DNA of 64,000 nucleotides from Streptomyces sp. 6-11-2 (lineage in GTDB: Bacteria > Actinomycetota > Actinomycetes > Streptomycetales > Streptomycetaceae), in assembly GCF_006540305.1 (NCBI RefSeq), contig NZ_BJOR01000001.1:4154001-4218000 (forward strand), in the 5' to 3' direction. This document shows, piece by piece, positions 8,258 through 20,115 of the stretch (its first letter is position 1; the number at the start of each line of letters is the position of its first letter). The translations under genes and the position numbers were made by a program. The notes under the pieces are model-generated. The model saw only the letters and a list, made by a program, of their open reading frames with translations. It was not told the DNA's origin and did not search any database.

Positions 8258-8932
8258 CTAGGACTTGCGGTGCCCGATCAGCCGGGGCCGCGGCTCCAGC
8301 CCGTCCAGCCCGTGCCAGGCCAGGTTCACCAGGTGGGCCGCGACCTCCGCCTTCTTCGGGCGGCGGACGTCCAGCCACCACTGGCCGGTCAGGGCGACCA
8401 TGCCGACCAGCGCCTGGGCGTACAGCGGGGCCAGCTTCGGGTCGAAGCCGCGGGACTTGAACTCGCGGCCCAGGATGTCCTCCACCTGGGTGGCGATGTC
8501 GGAGATCAGGGAGGCGAAGGAACCCGTCGACTGGGGGATGGGGGAGTCGCGGACCAGGATGCGGAAGCCGTCCGTGTACTCCTCGATGTAGTCCAGCAGC
8601 GCGAACGCCGCCTGCTCGCACAGCTCCCGGGGGTGGCCCGCCGTCAGCGAGCCGGTCACCATGTCCAGCAGCCGCCGCATCTCGCGGTCCACCACGACGG
8701 CGTACAGGCCCTCCTTGCCGCCGAAGTGCTCGTACACCACCGGCTTGGACACCCCGGCCTTGGCCGCGATCTCCTCCACCGAGGTGCCCTCGAAGCCCTT
8801 CGCCGCGAACAGCGTGCGACCGATCTCCAGCAGTTGCTGGCGGCGCTCGGCACCGGTCATACGGGTACGGCGCGTGCGCCGCGGCTTGTCATTGCTGGGG
8901 GTGCTGGAGTCGGTCGCCACGCCGTCAATCAT
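8258..8932 (-). CDS. TetR-family regulator, coupled to the desaturase gene
   Basis: A 224-residue TetR protein. A basic, Ser/Thr/Pro-rich tail of about 25 residues precedes the DNA-binding domain TGAERRQQLLEIGRTLFAAK to VEEIAAKAGVSKPVVYEHFGGKEGLYAVV. Its ATG overlaps the stop of the upstream desaturase gene (ATGA, 8932-8929), so the two are translationally coupled. A regulator in second position of an operon suggests feedback control of desaturase expression, with acyl-CoA as a plausible ligand by analogy with FadR/DesT-type TetR proteins. That ligand is inference. Confidence 0.92.
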   Translation of the reverse strand: MIDGVATDSSTPSNDKPRRTRRTRMTGAERRQQLLEIGRTLFAAKGFEGTSVEEIAAKAGVSKPVVYEHFGGKEGLYAVVVDREMRRLLDMVTGSLTAGHPRELCEQAAFALLDYIEEYTDGFRILVRDSPIPQSTGSFASLISDIATQVEDILGREFKSRGFDPKLAPLYAQALVGMVALTGQWWLDVRRPKKAEVAAHLVNLAWHGLDGLEPRPRLIGHRKS

Positions 8933-9936
8933 GCCGCCTCGGCGGTCTTCCTCCGGCGCCGGGAGTCGCCCTCCCCGTCGTTGCGGCGGGAATCGATACG
9001 CGAGCGTGACGGCCAGCGCACGTCGTAGGCCCAGCCGAACCGCTCGAACCAACGGATGATCCGGGCCGAGGAGTCCAGCTGGCCGCGCTCCACTCCGTGC
9101 CGGGCCGAGGTCGGGTCGGCATGGTGCAGGTTGTGCCAGGACTCGCCGCAGGACAGGATCGCCAGCCACCACACGTTGCCCGAGCGGTCCCGCGACTTGA
9201 ACGGGCGCTTGCCGACCGCGTGGCAGATGGAGTTGATCGACCAGGTCACGTGGTGCAGCAGCGCCACCCGGACCAGCGAGCCCCAGAAGAACGCGGTGAA
9301 CGCGCCCCACCACGACATCGTGACCAGGCCGCCGATCAGCGCCGGCAGCGCCAGCGACACCGCCGTCCACAGCACGAACTGACGGGAGATCGTCCGCAGG
9401 GCCCGGTCCTTGATCAGGTCCGGGGCGTACTTCTCCTGCGGGGTCTGCTCCTCGTCGAACATCCAGCCGACATGGGCCCACCACAGGCCCTTCAGCAGCG
9501 CCGGAACCGTCTCGCCGTACCGCCACGGGGAGTGCGGATCACCCTCGTGGTCGGAGAACTTGTGGTGCCTGCGATGGTCGGCGACCCAGCGGACCAGGGG
9601 TCCCTCGACCGCCATCGACCCCGCGATCGCCAGCGCGATCCTCAGGGGCCGCTTCGCCTTGAACGAGCCATGCGTGAAATGCCGGTGGAAACCGATCGTG
9701 ATGCCGTGACAGCCGAGGAAGTAGAAGAAGACCAGCAGGCCGAGGTCCAGCCAGCTCACCCCCCAGCCCCATGCCAGCGGCACCGCCGCGAGCAGCGCGA
9801 GGAACGGAACGGTGATGAAGAGCAGCAGCGTGATCTGTTCGATCGAACGCTTCTGCTCACCTCCCAGGGTGGCGGAGGGAAGAGAGGTGTCGGTCGCCTT
9901 CGGGGCGTCGTCGATCACATCGGAGCTTGTGGTCAT
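8929..9936 (-). CDS. acyl-CoA (delta-9 type) fatty acid desaturase
   Basis: A 335-residue membrane di-iron desaturase. All three histidine boxes are present: HRHFTH (residues 84-89), HRRHH (121-125) and HNLHH near the C-terminus. Hydrophobic segments at about 37-75 and 150-215 span the membrane. It introduces a cis double bond into acyl chains, using ferredoxin or a similar electron donor. It is first gene of a two-gene operon with a TetR regulator, and twin palindromes lie 60-90 bp upstream of its ATG. Confidence 0.93.
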   Translation of the reverse strand: MTTSSDVIDDAPKATDTSLPSATLGGEQKRSIEQITLLLFITVPFLALLAAVPLAWGWGVSWLDLGLLVFFYFLGCHGITIGFHRHFTHGSFKAKRPLRIALAIAGSMAVEGPLVRWVADHRRHHKFSDHEGDPHSPWRYGETVPALLKGLWWAHVGWMFDEEQTPQEKYAPDLIKDRALRTISRQFVLWTAVSLALPALIGGLVTMSWWGAFTAFFWGSLVRVALLHHVTWSINSICHAVGKRPFKSRDRSGNVWWLAILSCGESWHNLHHADPTSARHGVERGQLDSSARIIRWFERFGWAYDVRWPSRSRIDSRRNDGEGDSRRRRKTAEAA

Positions 9937-9999
9937 GGGCGTCCCCTGTGGGGTCGAGGGTCGAGACGGGTCGTCGGATCAGGGAACCGTTCAGCTCCC

Positions 10000-10026
10000 T
10001 ACGGTTCCGTAACCTACGGCGTCGTA
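10000..10026. promoter_or_regulatory. twin palindromes upstream of the desaturase gene
   Basis: TACGGTTCCGTA (10000-10011) and TACGGCGTCGTA (10015-10026) are two 12-bp palindromic elements exactly 15 bp apart. They lie in the desaturase promoter region and are the likely operator of the TetR protein encoded in the same operon. Confidence 0.6.
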
Positions 10027-10225
10027 AGTATGGCAGTGCCTCGCGCCGCGGCAAGAGCCCCTAGCCTGCGCGTCCCCCATGACACCTAGACTTGGAGGCG
10101 GTCGGACAGCGCGGTCCGCTCTGAAGAATTCCTTCCCGGACACCTGGCCCGTAAGCGGCAGCCGCCGCGCGGCACTCGTCCGGGTTCCCTCCCAGACGTG
10201 CTTCAACCCGCAAGGAGCCGCACCT

Positions 10226-12967
<2,742 letters not shown>

Positions 12968-12986
12968 CCACCCCCGGAACGGCCAA

Positions 12987-13036
12987 GGGTGCCCCCGGGA
13001 TTCGTACCGGACATCGGACGAACCCCGGGGGCACCC
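12987..13036. terminator. bidirectional terminator between ppc and the convergent membrane-protein gene
   Basis: Arms GGGTGCCCCCGGG (12987-12999) and CCCGGGGGCACCC (13024-13036) pair perfectly over 13 bp. The stem extends by TTCGT/ACGAA after one mismatch. It sits between two convergent genes. Confidence 0.8.
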
Positions 13037-13050
13037 TCATGCCCCACGGC

Positions 13051-13557
13051 TCACAACGCCACGAAGACCGCCGTCAGCAGCGCGACCCCCGACCCCGCCA
13101 GCACCCACGCAGCCCGGGTCCGCCGCAATCCGCCCGCCACGACCACCGAGGCCAACAGCAGCGCACCGCCCAGCGGGGCCCACGCGTACAGGATCCCGGC
13201 CGGTCCCGAGCGGACCACCTCGTCCGTCCCCGGCTTCACGACGACGCTGTAGGTCTGCCCCTTGCGCACCGCCACGGTGTGGTCGATCACCACCTGATCG
13301 CGGGCCTTCGACCCCGTCGAGACCGGTGTGTACGGCCCGGTGCACGTGTCGCCGTCGCACCGCGTCACCGCGATCGTGCCCTGCTCACGTCCCTTGGTCA
13401 GCATCACGTACGGCGCGGTGCGCCAGGACGCCCACACTCCCGCGACGAGGATCAGCGCCGTGACGGTGCCCATGGCCGCGACCCGCCCGAACTGGAGCGC
13501 GGCGTAGGAGGCCTGACGGGAACGGGTGGCGGTGGCGGCAGGCATGGCCGGGATCAT
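13051..13557 (-). CDS. integral membrane protein of unknown function
   Basis: A 168-residue protein with an N-terminal transmembrane helix (about 26-44, VAAMGTVTALILVAGVWASW), an extracytoplasmic domain containing CDGDTC and a beta-rich stretch, and two C-terminal helices (about 117-135 and 146-166). It resembles a small Streptomyces membrane protein usually found between ppc and pth; I do not recognise a function. ATG 13557 is used; ATG 13545 is an alternative. It is convergent with ppc. Confidence 0.72.
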   Translation of the reverse strand: MIPAMPAATATRSRQASYAALQFGRVAAMGTVTALILVAGVWASWRTAPYVMLTKGREQGTIAVTRCDGDTCTGPYTPVSTGSKARDQVVIDHTVAVRKGQTYSVVVKPGTDEVVRSGPAGILYAWAPLGGALLLASVVVAGGLRRTRAAWVLAGSGVALLTAVFVAL

Positions 13558-13609
13558 TGGCCATGTCGCTACGACCGGTCAACTCCAGGGGGCGCGGTGG
13601 GAGGACAAG

Positions 13610-14212
13610 TCAGGAGTTGTACGCGCTTTGCGCCCGCTCCAGCCCCTCCGCCAGCAGACACTCCACCGAGTCCGCCGTCCGGTCCACGAAGTAGTCCAGC
13701 TCCTTGCGCTCGGCGGAGGAGAAGTCCTTCAGCACGAAGTCGGCCACCTGCATACGGCCCGGCGGACGTCCGATCCCGAACCGCACCCGGTGGTAGTCCG
13801 GGCCCATCGCCTTCGTCATCGACTTCAGCCCGTTGTGGCCGTTGTCGCCGCCGCCCAGCTTCAGCCGCAGCACGCCGTAGTCGATGTCCAGTTCGTCGTG
13901 CACCGCCACGATGTTCGCGAGCGGCACCTTGTAGAAGTCGCGCAGCGCGTTCACCGGCCCACCGGACAGGTTCATGAACGACATCGGCTTCACCAGCACC
14001 ACCCGGCGGCTCTCCGGCCCGGGAGGACCGATACGCCCCTCCACCACCTGCGCCTGCGCCTTGCCCGCCCGCTTGAACCGGCCCCCGATCCGGTCGGCCA
14101 GCAGATCCACCACCATGAACCCGACGTTGTGCCGGTTCATGGCGTACTCCGGTCCGGGATTGCCGAGGCCGACGATCAGCCAGGGGGCGTTCGCGGAGGT
14201 CGTCACGTCCAT
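13610..14212 (-). CDS. pth: peptidyl-tRNA hydrolase
   Basis: Releases peptides from peptidyl-tRNA that has dropped off ribosomes. The 200-residue protein has the Pth signatures [22 protein letters not shown] (catalytic His28), [21 protein letters not shown] and [12 protein letters not shown]. It lies downstream of rplY on the same strand, a conserved actinobacterial pair. The spacer between them contains a hairpin and a short tandem repeat. Confidence 0.97.
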   Translation of the reverse strand: MDVTTSANAPWLIVGLGNPGPEYAMNRHNVGFMVVDLLADRIGGRFKRAGKAQAQVVEGRIGPPGPESRRVVLVKPMSFMNLSGGPVNALRDFYKVPLANIVAVHDELDIDYGVLRLKLGGGDNGHNGLKSMTKAMGPDYHRVRFGIGRPPGRMQVADFVLKDFSSAERKELDYFVDRTADSVECLLAEGLERAQSAYNS

Positions 14213-14221
14213 GTCTCCTCA

Positions 14222-14279
14222 ATACGCGTCATACGCGTCATACGCGCCAGCCGCCGCCCCCAGAGGGAAGCGGCGGCTG
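14222..14279 (-). terminator. hairpin and 9-bp tandem repeat between rplY and pth
   Basis: CAGCCGCCGC (14248-14257) and GCGGCGGCTG (14270-14279) form a perfect 10-bp stem just after the rplY stop. Next to it, at 14222-14248, are three copies of the 9-mer ATACGCGTC, the last changed at one base. The hairpin probably ends or attenuates rplY transcription before pth. Confidence 0.5.
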
Positions 14280-14300
14280 ACGAGACGGCGACGGTCGGGC

Positions 14301-14891
14301 TCAGGCCTGCGCGGCCTCTTCGCCTTCCTCGCCCGCCGGGGCCTCCTCGGCCTGCGCGGCCAGCACCTGGAGCACCGCGGTGTCCTCCTCGACGGCCAGC
14401 TTGACGCCGTCGGGGAGGTTGATGTCCTTGGCGAGGATCGCGTCACCGGCCGACAGGCCGGCCACGGACACCGGCAGGGTGTCCGGGATGTGCGTGGCCT
14501 CGGCCTCGACCGGCAGCGCGGTCAGGACGTGCTCGAGCAGGTTGCCGCCCGGGGCCAGCTCGCCCTCGGCGACGACCGGGATCTCGACGACGACGCGCTC
14601 GCCGCGCTTGACCATCAGCAGGTCCACGTGGACCAGGAAGCCCTTCAGCGGGTCGCGCTGCACGGCCTTCGGAATCGCCAGCTCGTTGCTCTTGCCGTCG
14701 ATGTCCAGCGAGAGCAGGACGTTCGGCGTACGCAGCGCCATCAGCAGCTCGTGACCCGGCAGCGTCAGGTGGATCGGCACCATGCCGTGCTCGTACAGCA
14801 CACCGGGAACCTTGTTCTCACGGCGGACACGGCGGGCGGCACCCTTGCCGAACTCGGTGCGCGTCTCGGCGGCGAGCTTCACCTCGGACAT
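14301..14891 (-). CDS. rplY: 50S ribosomal protein bL25, general stress (CTC/TL5) form
   Basis: A 196-residue protein of the long CTC type, which binds 5S rRNA. The N-terminal bL25 domain runs from AAETRTEFGKGAARRVRREN; the C-terminal beta domain (LLEHVLTALPVEAEATHIPDTL) is followed by an Ala/Glu-rich tail (EEAPAGEEGEEAAQA). The ATG at 14891 has GAGGAG eight bases upstream; the frame extends to 14936 without support. It follows prs on the same strand. Confidence 0.96.
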   Translation of the reverse strand: MSEVKLAAETRTEFGKGAARRVRRENKVPGVLYEHGMVPIHLTLPGHELLMALRTPNVLLSLDIDGKSNELAIPKAVQRDPLKGFLVHVDLLMVKRGERVVVEIPVVAEGELAPGGNLLEHVLTALPVEAEATHIPDTLPVSVAGLSAGDAILAKDINLPDGVKLAVEEDTAVLQVLAAQAEEAPAGEEGEEAAQA

Positions 14892-15079
14892 GCTCTTCAC
14901 TCCTCGTAGAGGTATACGGAAAACGGTCGGGGTCACCCGGCCACGAACGGCCTGCTACGAAGAGCGCGTCGATAACGGATCGCCGTACCACGAGAACGAG
15001 TACGGCCTCCCTCGCCGAGCAACTGAAGCAGTCTACTCGGAGGGGGAGGCCGGACCCAAAACGATCTAGGGTCTGATGC

Positions 15080-16054
15080 TCACTGCTCGTCGAACAGGCT
15101 CGTGACCGAACCGTCCTCGAACACCTCGCGCACCGCACGCGCGATCGTCGGAGCGATGGACAGCACCGTGATCTTGTCCAGTTCCAGCTCGTTCGGCGTC
15201 GGCAGCGTGTCGGTGAACACGAACTCGCTCACCTTCGAGTTCTTCAGCCGGTCCGCCGCGGGACCCGACAGCACACCGTGCGTCGCCGTCACGATCACGT
15301 CCTCCGCGCCGTGCGCGAACAGGGCGTCCGCCGCGGCGCAGATCGTGCCGCCGGTGTCGATCATGTCGTCCACCAGGACGCAGATACGGCCCTTCACATC
15401 ACCGACGACCTCGTGGACGGTGACTTGGTTCGCCACGTCCTTGTCACGCCGCTTGTGCACGATCGCCAGCGGCGCGCCCAGCCGGTCGCACCAGCGGTCC
15501 GCCACCCGCACCCGGCCGGCGTCCGGGGACACCACCGTCAGCTTCGAACGGTCGACCTTGTTGCCCACGTAGTCCGCCAGCAGCGGCAGGGCGAACAGGT
15601 GGTCCACCGGCCCGTCGAAGAAGCCCTGGATCTGGTCCGTGTGCAGATCCACGGTGAGGATGCGGTGGGCACCCGCGGTCTTCATCAGATCCGCGATCAG
15701 ACGCGCCGAGATCGGTTCACGTCCCCGGTGCTTCTTGTCCTGCCGCGCGTAACCGTAGAACGGCACGATGACCGTGATGGAGCGGGCCGACGCACGCTTC
15801 AGCGCGTCGATCATGATCAGCTGCTCCATGATCCACTTGTTGATCGGAGCAGTGTGGCTCTGGATCAGGAAGCAGTCCGCGCCGCGGGCCGACTCCTGAT
15901 AACGCACGTAGATCTCGCCGTTCGCGAAGTCGAACGCCTTCGTCGGGACGACCCCGACGCCCAACTCGTGGGCGATTTCCTCGGCAAGCTCGGGGTGGGC
16001 GCGGCCGGAGAAGAACATCATCTTCTTCTCGCCGGTCGTCTTGATCCCGGTCAC
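15080..16054 (-). CDS. prs: ribose-phosphate pyrophosphokinase
   Basis: Makes PRPP from ribose-5-phosphate and ATP for nucleotide, His and Trp synthesis. The 324-residue protein has the family motifs FANGEIYVR, VPFYGYARQDKKHRGREPISA (ATP loop), LTVDLHTDQIQGFF and the PRPP-binding loop VLVDDMIDTGGT. The start is GTG at 16054, with GAGGAGA upstream. It lies 83 bases downstream of glmU, and the two probably form an operon. Confidence 0.98.
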   Translation of the reverse strand: MTGIKTTGEKKMMFFSGRAHPELAEEIAHELGVGVVPTKAFDFANGEIYVRYQESARGADCFLIQSHTAPINKWIMEQLIMIDALKRASARSITVIVPFYGYARQDKKHRGREPISARLIADLMKTAGAHRILTVDLHTDQIQGFFDGPVDHLFALPLLADYVGNKVDRSKLTVVSPDAGRVRVADRWCDRLGAPLAIVHKRRDKDVANQVTVHEVVGDVKGRICVLVDDMIDTGGTICAAADALFAHGAEDVIVTATHGVLSGPAADRLKNSKVSEFVFTDTLPTPNELELDKITVLSIAPTIARAVREVFEDGSVTSLFDEQ

Positions 16055-16137
16055 AGCAGTGTCTCCTCAGCGGGTGGTTCGCAACGTGGTGGGCTGCACT
16101 TATCACGGTACGCCGTGTTCGGCGTGCCGGTTTCCGG

Positions 16138-17586
16138 TCAGGCTTCGCCCTCCGGCTGTCCGGATACCGACTCGGCCGCCTTCGCCGCCGCGCTTCCCGG
16201 GCGCTTGCGAGCCACCCAGCCCTCGATATTCCGCTGCTGGCCACGGGCCACGGCCAGCGAACCGGGCGGTACGTTCTTCGTGATCACGGACCCGGCGGCG
16301 GTGTAGGCGCCGTCGCCGATCGTGACGGGAGCCACAAACATGTTGTCCGAACCGGTCTTGCAGTGCGAGCCGACCGTCGTGTGGTGCTTGCTCTCCCCGT
16401 CGTAGTTCACGAACACGCTCGCCGCGCCGATGTTCGTGTACTCGCCGATGGTGGCGTCACCGACGTACGACAGATGGGGAACCTTGGTCCCCTCGCCGAT
16501 CGAGGCGTTCTTCGTCTCGACGTACGTACCCACCTTGGACTTGACCCCGAGCCGGGTGCCCGGCCGCAGGTACGCGTACGGCCCCACGGAGGCCTGCGGG
16601 CCCACCACGGCGCCGTCGGACACCGTGTTGTCCACCCGCGCCCCCGCGCCGACCCGGGTGTCCGTCAGCCGGCTGTTGGGGCCCACCTCGCAGCCCTCGC
16701 CGAGCCGGGTCGTCCCGTGCAGCTGCGTGCCGGGGTGCACGACGACGTCCTGCTCGAAGGTCACCGTCACGTCGATCCAGGTGGTCGCCGGGTCGACGAC
16801 CGTGACACCCGAGAGCATCGCGTTCGTCAGGAGGCGGTCGTTGAGGGTCCGCCGCGCCTCGGCCAGCTGCACCCGGTTGTTGATCCCGGCGATCTCCCGG
16901 TGGTCGCCGGCCACGCAGGCACCGACCCGGTGCCCGGCCTCGCGCAGGATCCCGAGGACGTCGGTGAGGTACTCCTCGTGCTGGCTGTTGTTCGTCCGGA
17001 CCTTGCCCAGCGCGTCGGCGAGCAGCCGCCCGTCGAACGCGAACACCCCGGAGTTGATCTCCCGGATCGCCCGCTGGGCCTTGGTGGCGTCCTTGTGCTC
17101 GACGATCGCGGTCACCGCGCCCGTGCCGGCGTCGCGGACGATCCGGCCGTAGCCGGTCGCGTCCGGCACCTCCGCGCTGAGCACGGTGACGGCGTTGCCG
17201 TCCTCCTGGTGCGTGGTGGCGAGCCGCTGGAGGGTCTCACCGGTGAGGAGGGGAGTGTCGCCGCAGACGACGATCACGGTTCCCTCGACGGGCCCGCCGA
17301 GCTCCTCGAGGCCCATCCGGACCGCGTGCCCGGTGCCCTTCTGCTTCTCCTGCACGGCGGTGCGGACCTCGGAGTCGACCTCGGCCAGGTGCTCGGTCAC
17401 CCGCTCCCGCGCGTGCCCGACCACGACGACGAGGTTCTCCGGCTTCAACTCACGTGCGGCGGCGAGCACATGGCCCACCAGTGACCGGCCACAGATCTCA
17501 TGCAGAACCTTCGGTGTGGCCGACTTCATACGGGTGCCCTCACCCGCTGCGAGAACGACGACGGCTGCCGGGCGAATGGCGCTCAC
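16138..17586 (-). CDS. glmU: bifunctional UDP-GlcNAc pyrophosphorylase / GlcN-1-P acetyltransferase
   Basis: Makes UDP-GlcNAc for peptidoglycan. The 482-residue protein has an N-terminal uridyltransferase domain with VVVLAAGEGTRMKSATPKVLH and GDTPLLTGET, and a C-terminal left-handed beta-helix acetyltransferase with hexapeptide repeats (VGPQASVGPYAYLRPGT, IGEYTNIGAASVFVNYDGE). The GTG at 17586 has AAGGG eight bases upstream. The frame continues upstream, but those codons run into the tRNA-Gln gene region and are not coding. Confidence 0.97.
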   Translation of the reverse strand: MSAIRPAAVVVLAAGEGTRMKSATPKVLHEICGRSLVGHVLAAARELKPENLVVVVGHARERVTEHLAEVDSEVRTAVQEKQKGTGHAVRMGLEELGGPVEGTVIVVCGDTPLLTGETLQRLATTHQEDGNAVTVLSAEVPDATGYGRIVRDAGTGAVTAIVEHKDATKAQRAIREINSGVFAFDGRLLADALGKVRTNNSQHEEYLTDVLGILREAGHRVGACVAGDHREIAGINNRVQLAEARRTLNDRLLTNAMLSGVTVVDPATTWIDVTVTFEQDVVVHPGTQLHGTTRLGEGCEVGPNSRLTDTRVGAGARVDNTVSDGAVVGPQASVGPYAYLRPGTRLGVKSKVGTYVETKNASIGEGTKVPHLSYVGDATIGEYTNIGAASVFVNYDGESKHHTTVGSHCKTGSDNMFVAPVTIGDGAYTAAGSVITKNVPPGSLAVARGQQRNIEGWVARKRPGSAAAKAAESVSGQPEGEA

Positions 17587-17714
17587 GGGATGCCCTTCGG
17601 CTGTGGATGGGTGGGGGTGGACATCCGCAGGATACCGGGGCGGTTGTGGGGAGATATGAGAGCGGGTCCCGACCCGTGGGGACGGGACCCGGACAGGGAC
17701 CGTGTGCACCGCGG

Positions 17715-17787
17715 CTCCCCCGCAAGGATTCGAACCTTGTCCTGCTGGTACCAAAAACCAGTGTGCTGCCAGTTACACCACGGGGGA
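17715..17787 (-). tRNA. tRNA-Gln (anticodon UUG)
   Basis: On the minus strand a full cloverleaf can be read: acceptor TCCCCCG/CGGGGGA, anticodon stem CTGGT/ACCAG with loop TTTTGGT (anticodon TTG, Gln), and T-arm AAGGTTCGAATCCTT. CCA is not encoded. It lies upstream of glmU on the same strand. Confidence 0.95.
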
Positions 17788-18024
17788 CAGCGCTTCAGAC
17801 CTTACCGGAGACGTGCCCGGGTCCGGGCCACGATTCCGTCCCGCCGGCCCCCGGAACGGGCCTGCGGTCCGAATGGAATGTCCGCTTCCGATATCGAACA
17901 GGGCATGGTTCAGCAGTTCGAGGGATACCGGCTGGTTTCGCTGTTCTCCGATTACGGAGTGTGCTGGGGTCCGGTACCCGGAACTCACCGGAAATGCCCC
18001 GGCCGGCGCCCGTAGGCTGGAGCC

Positions 18025-19407
18025 ATGACCACGACGGGGGAAGACCACGAGGCGGTCCCGACCGGGCCGTGGTGGTGGGCGCGCCGGCGCAGCGCCGCGC
18101 TCGACGGGGGGCTGGCGCTGGTGTCCGCGCTGGAGTGCGGGGCCGAGGGCGTGCCGTTCGCCCGGGACGCGGGGATTCCGGCGTCCCTGGGGATCGTGTT
18201 CGGGGTGCTGGCGGGGTCCGTTCTGCTCATCCGGCGGCGGTGGCCGATCGCCGTGGTGCTGGTGGCGATCGCGATCACGCCGGCCCAGATGGGCTTCCTG
18301 ATGGGCATCGTCGGGCTCTACACCCTGGCCTCGTGCGAGTTGCCACGCAGGGTGATCGCCGCGCTGGCCGGGATGTCCCTGCTCGGGACGATGATCGTGA
18401 CGTTCGTGCGGGTGCGCCAGGACATGGCGCGCGGGGATCTGACCCTCGGCAACTGGTTCGTGCCGTTCGCCGCGGTGACCACCTCGCTCGGGCTGACGGC
18501 CCCTCCCCTTCTTCTCGGCCTGTACGTCGGGGCCCGGCGGCGGCTGATGGAGAGCCTGCGGGAGCGGGCGGACAGTCTCGAACGGGAGTTGCAGCTGCTC
18601 GCGGAGCGGGCGGAGGAGCGGGCCGAGTGGGCCCGCAACGAGGAGCGGACCCGGATCGCGCGGGAGATGCACGACGTGGTCGCGCACCGGGTGAGTCTGA
18701 TGGTGGTCCACGCCGCCGCGTTGCAGGCCGTGGCCCGCAAGGATCCGGAGAAGGCGGTGAAGAACGCGGCCCTGGTGGGGGACATGGGGCGGCAGGCGCT
18801 CACCGAGTTGCGGGAGATGCTCGGGGTGCTGCGCAGCACGGAGGGGCCGGCCCAGGTCCAAGTTCAGACCCAGGCCCAGACCCGGAGCCAGGTCCGGACG
18901 CGGGCGGAGGCGTCGGAGCAGGGTGTGCCCGGCGCGCCGGACGCCGTGCCGCTCGCCGCGGTGGGGGCCGCCGCGGCCGCCGCGGCCTCCCGGGCCGCCG
19001 GCGGCACGCCCGAGGGGCCGTGCCTGTCGGAGCTGGACGAGCTGGTCGGGCAGTCGGCTGCCGCCGGGATGGCCGTGGACCTGTCGGTGCAGGGCACGGT
19101 CCGCACGTACGCGGCGGAGGTCGAGCAGACGGCGTACCGCGTGGTGCAGGAGGCGCTGACGAACGTCCACAAGCACGCGGCGGGGGCGAAGACGTACGTG
19201 CGGCTGGCGCACCGCTCGGCGGAGATCGCGATGCAGGTGGAGAACGAGCCGCCGCCCGAGCCCGCGTCGGCGTCGGCGGGGCTGCCGTCGGGCGGGAACG
19301 GACTGCTCGGTATGCGGGAGCGGGTCGTCGCGCTGGGCGGTGTCTTCGTGTCGGGGCCGACGGACGCGGGAGGCTTCCGGGTGTCGGCGGTGATCCCGGC
19401 GTCGTAG
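18025..19407 (+). CDS. two-component sensor histidine kinase (NarL-type, HisKA_3)
   Basis: A 460-residue membrane kinase. Residues about 20-160 contain several hydrophobic helices; a coiled stretch leads to the dimerisation/phosphoacceptor motif RTRIAREMHDVVAHRVSLMV. The ATPase domain has the N box YRVVQEALTNVHKHA and G box GNGLLGMRERV. Between them is a low-complexity Gln/Thr/Val/Arg and Ala-rich insertion (QVQVQTQAQTRSQVRTRA and an Ala run). No response regulator gene is adjacent, so its partner is elsewhere. Confidence 0.92.
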   Translation: MTTTGEDHEAVPTGPWWWARRRSAALDGGLALVSALECGAEGVPFARDAGIPASLGIVFGVLAGSVLLIRRRWPIAVVLVAIAITPAQMGFLMGIVGLYTLASCELPRRVIAALAGMSLLGTMIVTFVRVRQDMARGDLTLGNWFVPFAAVTTSLGLTAPPLLLGLYVGARRRLMESLRERADSLERELQLLAERAEERAEWARNEERTRIAREMHDVVAHRVSLMVVHAAALQAVARKDPEKAVKNAALVGDMGRQALTELREMLGVLRSTEGPAQVQVQTQAQTRSQVRTRAEASEQGVPGAPDAVPLAAVGAAAAAAASRAAGGTPEGPCLSELDELVGQSAAAGMAVDLSVQGTVRTYAAEVEQTAYRVVQEALTNVHKHAAGAKTYVRLAHRSAEIAMQVENEPPPEPASASAGLPSGGNGLLGMRERVVALGGVFVSGPTDAGGFRVSAVIPAS

Positions 19408-19470
19408 CGGCGCTTCCGTCCGGTGCGCGGTGAGTCCCGCCCACCGCGGGCCGGCGAGCCGTACGGGTGT

Positions 19471-20007
19471 TCAGCCCGTGGTGAGCCGTACGGGCTCCGT
19501 GCCGGAGATGAGGGCCGACAGGGCCTGGTCGATGTCGGGCCCGAGGTACCAGTCGCCGGTGTGGTCGAGGGCGTAGACGCGGCCCTCGGTGTCGATGGCG
19601 AGCAGGGACCGGCTGTCGGTCTCGGCGCCCAGCGGGCAGACCTCGGTGTCCAGGGCACGGCCGAGGTCGCCGAGGGTGCGGGCCATGTGGAGGCCGTGCA
19701 GCGGATCCAGGTCGAGGGCGGCGGGAGCGATCCGGCGGCCGGGCCCGGTGGGCGAGACGCGCAGGCCGCCGAATTCCGCCCAGGCCTCGACGGCGGCGGG
19801 GAACACGGAGTGGTGGTGGCCGGCGGGCGAGAGGTGCTCGCGCAGGGCGTCGGCCCACACCTCGGCCTGCTTTATGTCCCACCGTCCCGGCTGCCAGCCG
19901 GCGGCGCGCAGCGTGGCGTCGACGGGTGCGGCGAAACGAGCCGGGGTTCCCCCCTGCCCATGAGGAGGAGCCGAGGGTTTGGGGAAGGAGGCGCGGTCGG
20001 CGTGCAT
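19471..20007 (-). CDS. SUKH-3 family immunity-like protein
   Basis: A 178-residue protein that fits SUKH-3: GRWDIKQAEVWADAL, FPAAVEAWAEFGGLRVSPTGPGR, an acidic LDLDP, LGRALDTEVCPLGAETD and the closing LAIDTEGRVYALDHTGDWYLGPDIDQALSALI. SUKH-3 proteins are predicted immunity factors against bacterial toxins. It is the last gene of a minus-strand pair, 108 bases after a YwqJ-type deaminase gene, which suggests an antitoxin/toxin-like relation. No signal peptide is seen. Confidence 0.82.
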   Translation of the reverse strand: MHADRASFPKPSAPPHGQGGTPARFAAPVDATLRAAGWQPGRWDIKQAEVWADALREHLSPAGHHHSVFPAAVEAWAEFGGLRVSPTGPGRRIAPAALDLDPLHGLHMARTLGDLGRALDTEVCPLGAETDSRSLLAIDTEGRVYALDHTGDWYLGPDIDQALSALISGTEPVRLTTG

Positions 20008-20115
20008 CTGCCCTTCGTTCGTGGATCGTGCCGCGGCGGGTGGCGCCGTGGCGGGTGGTGCGGTCGTGGGGGGTTTCGCGGCGACCGCGGCCGGGGGGTC
20101 TCGTGGCCGGGCGGG

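Noticed and set aside
10079..10225. N-terminal extension of ppc by 49 residues
   Set aside because: The GTG at 10226 has a good AAGGAG site and gives the family's usual length; the extension has no ribosome binding site.
17587..17754. Extension of glmU upstream of GTG 17586
   Set aside because: It runs into the tRNA-Gln gene and adds residues not found in GlmU proteins.
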